This document shows positions 58,381 through 64,000 of a stretch of 64,000 nucleotides of DNA, in pieces. The stretch is from Candidatus Purcelliella pentastirinorum (GTDB lineage: Bacteria > Pseudomonadota > Gammaproteobacteria > Enterobacterales > Enterobacteriaceae). The notes under the pieces are model-generated. The model saw nothing but the letters and a program-made list of their open reading frames with translations. It ran no database searches and was not told the origin of the DNA. The stretch lies in contig NZ_CP028374.1 in assembly GCF_003391335.1 (NCBI RefSeq), positions 377,335-441,334 on the forward strand. Direction: 5' to 3'. Position 1 is the stretch's first letter, and every line of letters begins with the position of its first letter. Both the position numbers and the translations under genes were made by a program.

Positions 58381-58817
58381 AATAATTATTTATTATATTT
58401 TATCAATATTTTTACATATCATGAATTTTTATTATGTATTTTTATTTTTTTGTTTTTTTTCAATATTTTTTAAAGAAAAATTATATGTTTTTATGTATAG
58501 AATATTTTAATTTTTAAAATAAATATTTTTTTAATATTGATCTTATATTTATTAAGTATAATTTTTTTTAAACTCAAAATAACTAATATAATTAATATGT
58601 ATTCCATTAAATATAAAATTTTATTGTTTAAATTTTTTATTTTAACAATTTTAATGATAAAATCAAGATATTCTATTATTGATTTTGTATTATTTTAATT
58701 AATTAAATAATATTATTAATTAAATATTTAATATTTTTGTATTTTTTAAAATAATTTATTAATAGTAATTAATTATTTTATATCTTTCTGTTTTTTTTCA
58801 ATTATATAAATATTATT
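58381..58817. other. intergenic, upstream of the Ile-Ala tRNA pair
   Basis: This is 437 nt, where a 16S rRNA gene would stand if the operon were whole. No 16S-like sequence is present; the spacer is A/T-only with loose palindromes (for example around 58696-58722). It must contain the promoter of the tRNA pair. Confidence 0.6.
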
Positions 58818-60467
58818 TTATTCTTCTATATCTGTTAATAATGCTTCCATTAAATCTAAATCATGGGATAATTTTAACATAATTTCGTTGCTAATTTTTT
58901 TTGTTGCTCTCATATGGTATAATTCAGTTCTTTCAGCTCTTAAAGCTACCAGTCTTAATCTTTTTTCTAAATTCTCTTTAAATTGTGCTTGTTTTAAATC
59001 ATTATGAGTATTTATTTTATTTCTAATATTACCAATTATTTTAGTATTAACTTCTTTTAGTAATTCTGTATCTATATTATCTGTGTTTTCTTTAATCAAA
59101 GTTTCTTCTATTTTATATAGGCTTTCTATTGCTAAATCTGCCATTTTTGCTTTTGCTAATTGTAATTCTTTATAATAATTTATTTTATTAATTCCATCGA
59201 TTCCTTTAAGCATTATTGGTAAAAATATAACTCCTATTATTAATGAAAATAAAATTACCCCGGTTGCAATAAATATAAGTTCATATCTAGCAGGAAAAAC
59301 TGATCCATTATTAAGATATAATGGTATTGATAATATTCCAGCTAAAGTTATAGCACCGCAAACACCAGCAAAAGATGTAATTAATAGTTCACGATTACTG
59401 TAATTAGTAAAAGCTAATGGATGTTTTTTTAATAAAAATATACTTGCATGTTTCATTACCCACAACCATATAAATCTTACTATTATCAATGATATGTATA
59501 TAATAATTATATCACATAGTAAAATCCATAATTGTACGTTAGGATCTTTTTTTGCTTCTATTATTGATATTTGTATAATATCTGGTAATTGTAAACCTAA
59601 CATAAGAAATACTATTCCATTAAATACAAATTCTAGCATTTGCCATACACCCTTAGCTCTTAATCTCATTGTTAATGGTGCTTGACGTAAAATATTAAAT
59701 TTATTTATAGTCATACCTGATGCTACAGATGCTAAAATACCTGATACTCCTAAATGTTCTGCTATTAAATATGAGGTAAATGGTAATAAAAGTAATAATA
59801 TTGTTTGTGTTGCTGTATCATCACCACTCCATTTTCTGAATAATTTTAATAATTTACCATATGTTTTGCATACTATTATTCCGGATAATAATCCTCCTAT
59901 AGCTATTTTTAGAAATTCTAATATTGCTTCTGGTATTGTAAAAATCATTGACCCCGTTGCTACTGCAACTGAAAATTTTAATGATACTAATCCAGATGCA
60001 TCATTCATGAGTGCTTCACCATTTAGTATAGTCATTATTTTTTTAGGTATTTTCCTTTTACCCAATATTCCTGATAATGCTACTGCATCTGTAGGTGAAA
60101 GTACTGCTGCTAATGCAAATGCAGGTGTTAATGATATTCCTGGGGTTATCCAAGAAATTAAATATCCTATACCTATAACTGTTATTATTACCAATATCAA
60201 TGCTAATGCTATTATTTCTCTTCCATTATTTAAAAATTCATTAATTGGTGTTTTTAGTCCGTCTACAAATAATAATGGTGGAATAAATAGTACTAAGAAT
60301 AGTTCTGGATCAAAATCTACATGCAGTCCAAATTTAGGCCATGCTAATAATGCTCCTGCTGTTATTTGCATCAATGGTAAAGGTATTTTAAATGGGATAA
60401 TTTTAGAAACAATACCGGAAAGTGATACTACTAATGTCATTATCAATATTGTAAAAAAAATTTCCAT
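58818..60467 (-). CDS. yjcE: YjcE-type Na+/H+ (CPA1) antiporter
   Basis: A cation-proton antiporter for Na+/pH homeostasis. The 549-residue protein equals E. coli YjcE in length and is very similar from MEIFFTILIMTLVVSLSG to the C-terminus. About 12 membrane helices carry LSPTDAVALSG and GEALMNDASGL, the ion-binding region, followed by a cytoplasmic helical tail of about 120 residues. In GVCGAITLAG the conserved CPA1 arginine (GVRGAITLAG) is Cys370 (codon TGC at 59358-59360). Strong overall conservation suggests selection. Confidence 0.95.
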   Translation of the reverse strand: MEIFFTILIMTLVVSLSGIVSKIIPFKIPLPLMQITAGALLAWPKFGLHVDFDPELFLVLFIPPLLFVDGLKTPINEFLNNGREIIALALILVIITVIGIGYLISWITPGISLTPAFALAAVLSPTDAVALSGILGKRKIPKKIMTILNGEALMNDASGLVSLKFSVAVATGSMIFTIPEAILEFLKIAIGGLLSGIIVCKTYGKLLKLFRKWSGDDTATQTILLLLLPFTSYLIAEHLGVSGILASVASGMTINKFNILRQAPLTMRLRAKGVWQMLEFVFNGIVFLMLGLQLPDIIQISIIEAKKDPNVQLWILLCDIIIIYISLIIVRFIWLWVMKHASIFLLKKHPLAFTNYSNRELLITSFAGVCGAITLAGILSIPLYLNNGSVFPARYELIFIATGVILFSLIIGVIFLPIMLKGIDGINKINYYKELQLAKAKMADLAIESLYKIEETLIKENTDNIDTELLKEVNTKIIGNIRNKINTHNDLKQAQFKENLEKRLRLVALRAERTELYHMRATKKISNEIMLKLSHDLDLMEALLTDIEE

Positions 60468-60707
60468 CTTTTTTCCCTATCTATAAAACATTTACTTAAT
60501 TATAGTTGTGTGATAATTTATTTTAAAATTGATTAATTGGATAATTGATTATATTTTATTTTTTTATATTTTATTTTTTTACATATTTTAATTTAATTTC
60601 TTTTTTAAATATTGTAGTATTTTATTTATGTTTTATTTTGTTTTTTATTATTTTTTTTATAATATTTTAAGGTTTAAATTTATATATTTCAAAATTATTT
60701 TTATATT

Positions 60708-60780
60708 GCCCGGATAGCTCAGTTGGTAGAGCAGGGGATTGAAAATCCCCGTGTCGGTGGTTCGATTCCACCTTCGGGCA
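60708..60780 (+). tRNA. tRNA-Phe (GAA anticodon)
   Basis: Acceptor GCCCGGA/TTCGGGC, anticodon stem GGGGA/TCCCC with loop TTGAAAA and anticodon GAA at 60741-60743, and discriminator A at 60780. No CCA is encoded. Confidence 0.97.
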
Positions 60781-60946
60781 TATTAATTAATAGATAATAT
60801 ATAAATATTATATTTTTGAGTATATTAATAATATTAATTATATAAAATATTATTTAACTTAAAAAATTTCATTATTAAAGTATATTTTTTTTATAAGTTA
60901 ATAAAGTTTCCTTTTAATTTTTTTATATTTTTTTTTTTTTATTTTA

Positions 60947-61033
60947 CGGAGGAAGAGAGATTCGAACTCTCGAACGATTTTAATCGTCTGCGGTTTTCAA
61001 GACCGCTGCCATAAACCACTCGACCATTCCTCC
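60947..61033 (-). tRNA. tRNA-Ser (TGA anticodon)
   Basis: An 87-nt class II tRNA with a long variable arm (gacgattaaaatcgt). Acceptor GGAGGAA/TTCCTCC, anticodon stem GCGGT/ACCGC, loop CTTGAAA with anticodon TGA (60997-60999) and discriminator G at 60947. No CCA is encoded. Confidence 0.97.
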
Positions 61034-61185
61034 ATATATTTTTAAAAATTATATCTATATGATATAGGATTTTAATTTATTATTTTATATAAGAAATTAT
61101 ATATTTTATACTTTTATTATTTCAAATAAAATATTTTTTTGTTATAATATTTGTGTATTTTAATTTACAATGCTTTATTTAAAAC

Positions 61186-62112
61186 ATGAATAAAATTATT
61201 TTTGATACAGATATTGGAATTGATGATGCTTTTGCTTTATTATTAGCTTATAAAACTCAAAATATTTTAGGTATTACTACAGTTTTTGGTAACACTAATA
61301 TAAATCAGGTTACTAATAATGCTGTCTTATTTTCTAAAAAATTTGATATAGATGTACCTATTTATAAAGGTTGTTCAAATTCACTTGTATATAATAATTC
61401 ATTTGATGATTCTATTAATATTCATGGTAATAATGGTTTAGGTGATATATTTAATGATTATGTCAATTATGTTGCTTATGATGCTTTAGAATTTATTATT
61501 GATAGTATAAATGATAATCCTCATGAAATAATTTTAGTTGCTTTAGGTCCTTTGACTAATATTGCTACAGTTATTAAAAAATGTCCTGAATTGGTATCTA
61601 AGATTAAGTTTTTGATTATAATGGGGGGAGCTTTTGGTACTGATGGTTGTTTTGGTAATATAACATGTAATAGTGAATTTAATGTATGGTCTGATCCTCA
61701 TGCAGCTCAATTAATTTTTTTATCAAAATTACCTATTGTAGTTGTACCTTTAGATGTTACACATAAAATTGTTATAACAGAAGATGATTTATTATCTTTA
61801 AATAATAATTTTTTAATCGATTTATCTCGTTGTTATATGTCGTTTTATAGAAATAAAAAATTTTTTGATGGAATGGTATTGCATGATCCTATAGTAATTT
61901 CTTATTTAATTGAAGATAAATGGTTTGATGTTAAAGATGTATATGTAGAAGTTTTGACTGATAGTTTGTATAGAGGTAGTACTCTTATGTATGATAAGAA
62001 ATATGATTTTCATAATATATTACATCATAATGATAGTTTATTAAGAAAAGTTTGTTTAAATTTAGATGTTGTAAATGTTAAATCTAATTTATTAAGTATA
62101 TTAAAAATATAA
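61186..62112 (+). CDS. inosine-uridine type ribonucleoside hydrolase
   Basis: A nucleoside hydrolase that splits ribonucleosides into base and ribose. The 308-residue protein has the Ca-binding aspartate cluster FDTDIGIDDAFAL (usual DTDPGIDD), the ligand segment LVALGPLTNIATVI, IIMGGAF, NSEFNVWSDPHAA and the group I catalytic histidine in VLHDPIVIS (His233-Asp234). I cannot say which of RihA, RihB or RihC it corresponds to. It could release purine bases feeding urate formation, a tempting link to the ureide genes 5 kb away, but that link is inference. Confidence 0.88.
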   Translation: MNKIIFDTDIGIDDAFALLLAYKTQNILGITTVFGNTNINQVTNNAVLFSKKFDIDVPIYKGCSNSLVYNNSFDDSINIHGNNGLGDIFNDYVNYVAYDALEFIIDSINDNPHEIILVALGPLTNIATVIKKCPELVSKIKFLIIMGGAFGTDGCFGNITCNSEFNVWSDPHAAQLIFLSKLPIVVVPLDVTHKIVITEDDLLSLNNNFLIDLSRCYMSFYRNKKFFDGMVLHDPIVISYLIEDKWFDVKDVYVEVLTDSLYRGSTLMYDKKYDFHNILHHNDSLLRKVCLNLDVVNVKSNLLSILKI

Positions 62113-62139
62113 TATAAATATTATTTTTTATTTTTTAGT

Positions 62140-63594
62140 TTATATATTAGTTCTTATTATATTAATTATTGATTGAGGATATATTCCTATAAATACAATA
62201 AAAATTATAGATAAATATATTAATATTTTTTGTAATTTTTCATTTTTATTTATTTTTATTATATTTTCAATATTTTGTTTTTTACAAAATATTATTTTAA
62301 TAATATGTAAATAATAACATATTCCAATAATATTGCTAAATATTATCAAAATTGTTAACCACCATAAATGAGAAGTAATAGTCAACATCATTATATAAAA
62401 TTTACTTATAAAACCTACTGTTGTTGGAAACCCTGCGAATGATAATATTGTTATAGTTAGCATCAGGGCATATGTTTTATTTTCCCAGAATATTCCTTTT
62501 ATATAATTTATAGGATAATTTTCTTTTTTATCTTTTATTTTATTATATAATAAATTTATTATACCAAATATCCCGGTAGAATTTAATAAATAACTTATAA
62601 TGTATATAATTGAAGTTTCAAATGATAAAATATTTTTTGAATTTATTATTACTAATAATAAATTACCTATGTGAGTTATAGATGTATATGCGAATAGCTT
62701 TTTTATATTTTTTTGTAATAATGCCATTAAATTTCCTAAAATTATTGATAAATATGTCATTATTTCTAATATTATTTTTATTGAATGAATATTTATAATA
62801 AATGTGTTTAAAATTAGATTATAAGTTGCGTAAAAATAAGCTATTTTGTTTGTTGTATTTAGAAAATTTATTGTTGGAATAGATGATCCCTTATATACAT
62901 CCGATATCCATAAATGAAATGGAGTAGTTGATAATTTAAATCCTAAACCAACTAAAATCATAGAAAAACCAATGATTGCTAATGGTTTATTTATTATTAA
63001 TTGCATTATTATATTATATGTAATATTTCCTGTTGTTATATAAATTAATGATATTCCAAAAATTATGAATGATAATGATATGCTAGCTAATATTTTATAT
63101 TTTATTGCAGCTTTTAGAGAAGAATTTTTTTTTAATGGATATCCTATTAATCCTGTGGTGGGTATTGATATCAACTCAATTCCTACTAAAAAAGATAATA
63201 AATTATTTGTATTTATTATAATTATATTTCCTAAAGATGAAATTAGTATAAATATATAAAATTCATTTTTATCTTTATTATTTTCATTTATCCATTGTTT
63301 TGCATATATACATGTTGATAAACTTCCTACTAATGTGATTAATGTATATATTATGGTATGTTTATTTACATATAGTAATGTTGTTAATTGATTTATTTTA
63401 TTGTTTATATTAAATATTAAAAATAATATTAATGTTGATATTGATATTATAGTTAAAAAATAACTTTCTTGTTTTTTTATTCCTATTATTGTTAATATCA
63501 TAATAGTAATTAATGTTCCAATTATAATAGATATTGGTAATATTATATTTAATGATTCAAAAATGTATTTCATATAAAGTTTATTTATTTTCAA
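62140..63594 (-). CDS. nuoN: NADH-quinone oxidoreductase subunit N
   Basis: NuoN is a proton-pumping membrane subunit of respiratory complex I. The 484-residue hydrophobic protein (E. coli 485) has about 14 helices and family motifs such as FLVGIELISIPTTGLIGY, GLGFKLSTTPFHLWISDVYKG, GNLMALLQKNIKKLFAYTSI and SFAGFPTTVGFISKFY. It overlaps the nuoM end by 14 nt; an internal ATG at 63573 is a plausible alternative start that removes the overlap. Complex I implies aerobic respiration. Confidence 0.95.
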   Translation of the reverse strand: MKINKLYMKYIFESLNIILPISIIIGTLITIMILTIIGIKKQESYFLTIISISTLILFLIFNINNKINQLTTLLYVNKHTIIYTLITLVGSLSTCIYAKQWINENNKDKNEFYIFILISSLGNIIIINTNNLLSFLVGIELISIPTTGLIGYPLKKNSSLKAAIKYKILASISLSFIIFGISLIYITTGNITYNIIMQLIINKPLAIIGFSMILVGLGFKLSTTPFHLWISDVYKGSSIPTINFLNTTNKIAYFYATYNLILNTFIINIHSIKIILEIMTYLSIILGNLMALLQKNIKKLFAYTSITHIGNLLLVIINSKNILSFETSIIYIISYLLNSTGIFGIINLLYNKIKDKKENYPINYIKGIFWENKTYALMLTITILSFAGFPTTVGFISKFYIMMLTITSHLWWLTILIIFSNIIGICYYLHIIKIIFCKKQNIENIIKINKNEKLQKILIYLSIIFIVFIGIYPQSIINIIRTNI

Positions 63595-64000
63595 TATAAT
63601 AGTTAATATTATTTGTTTTGTATTTTATTTCTTTCAGAATGATTTCTGGGTATAGACCTATTAACAATGTGGTTATAATTAAGAAAATGTTTATACTTAA
63701 TATCTTAAAATTTATTTTTTGAACTTTTATTAATTTTTTTTTCTTTCCATAAAATATTTTTTGTAAAATTATTAATGAATATATAGAGGAAAATAATAAA
63801 TTTAATGACATTAATATTGATATTATTAATGATTTTTTAAAAATACCTAATAAAATTATTATTTCTCCTATAAAGTTACCAGTTCCTGGTAATCCTATAT
63901 TTGCTAATATGAAAAATAATGTTATTATAGGAAATATTTTTTTTTCTTTCCATAATCCACCCATTTTTTCTATGTTGAAGGTACTTAAATGTTCATGTAT
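63581..64000 (-). CDS. nuoM: NADH-quinone oxidoreductase subunit M, C-terminal part (runs off window end)
   Basis: The last roughly 140 codons of NuoM. The frame is open to base 64000 (HEHLSTFNIEKMGGLWKEK), so the ATG at 63962-63964 is internal, not a start. MMGGLW-like EKMGGLW, NIGLPGTGNFIGEIIILLG and the three terminal helices match E. coli NuoM. nuoM-nuoN order is that of the enteric nuo operon, and the rest should follow beyond the window. Confidence 0.94.
   Translation of the reverse strand: MHEHLSTFNIEKMGGLWKEKKIFPIITLFFILANIGLPGTGNFIGEIIILLGIFKKSLIISILMSLNLLFSSIYSLIILQKIFYGKKKKLIKVQKINFKILSINIFLIITTLLIGLYPEIILKEIKYKTNNINYYIENK

Noticed and set aside
58381-58817. Residual 16S rRNA upstream of tRNA-Ile
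   Set aside because: No conserved 16S segments and no rise in G+C are seen; the spacer is plain A/T.

Overview
The window is a very AT-rich stretch (G+C roughly a fifth to a quarter by eye) of a strongly reduced gammaproteobacterial chromosome. Nearly every protein aligns, from memory, with an Enterobacterales orthologue. Many gene neighbourhoods are collapsed versions of E. coli ones: acpS-(pdxJ)-era-rnc-lepB-lepA, thrS-infC-rpmI-rplT-pheS-pheT, prs/prfA-prmC-sirB1, tsaD/rpsU-dnaG-rpoD, trpT-trxA-rho-(wecE)-argX-hisR, ppiD-lon-clpX-clpP, murJ/rne-rluC and rrnH tRNAs-rnhA-dnaQ-aspV. There are no insertion sequences, phage genes, CRISPR arrays or rRNA genes. This is the pattern of an obligate, vertically inherited insect nutritional symbiont of moderate reduction: it keeps cysB, sppA, tmaR, emtA, yjcE, rho and complex I. 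Placement is inference only.

Layout. 1-6 kb: phospholipid, carrier-protein, secretion and translation genes (pssA partial, acpS, a pdxJ fossil, era, rnc, lepB, lepA). 6-10 kb: ribA, cysB, yciK, emtA, tmaR. 10-16.5 kb: ssb and a translation operon with a ThrRS that lacks its editing half. 16.5-26.4 kb: metG, sppA, pfkA, pth, prs, prfA, prmC, sirB1. 26.6-31.7 kb: the macromolecular synthesis operon and tsaD. 31.9-35.5 kb: tRNA-Trp, trxA, rho, a freshly broken wecE, tRNA-Arg and tRNA-His. 35.7-44 kb: pitA, an internally deleted ppiD, lon, clpX, clpP, tyrS. 44.4-51.1 kb: murJ, rne, rluC, dnaB. 51.1-56.5 kb: a five-gene ureide (allantoin) degradation cluster. 56.9-61.0 kb: five tRNA genes with dnaQ, rnhA and yjcE. 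61.2-64 kb: a nucleoside hydrolase, nuoN and the end of nuoM.

The most striking system is the ureide cluster. PuuE-type allantoinase, allantoate amidohydrolase (AllC/HpxK), ureidoglycine aminotransferase (HpxJ) and an AtzE/AtzG-like amidase pair (HpxY/HpxX) lie together in a genome that has discarded most catabolism. In order they would convert allantoin to allantoate, ureidoglycine and oxalurate, moving one nitrogen directly onto a 2-oxo acid and releasing others as ammonia. This suggests recycling of host nitrogenous waste, as reported for some stinkbug symbioses. A nucleoside hydrolase lies 5 kb away. Urate oxidation and oxamate hydrolysis are not in this window.

A second theme is relaxed quality control. 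ThrRS has lost its TGS and editing domains, the PheRS beta editing pocket is altered, RNase III has Asn at a metal-ligand position, PpiD has lost its parvulin domain and MetRS its C-terminal domain. None of the eight tRNA genes encodes CCA.
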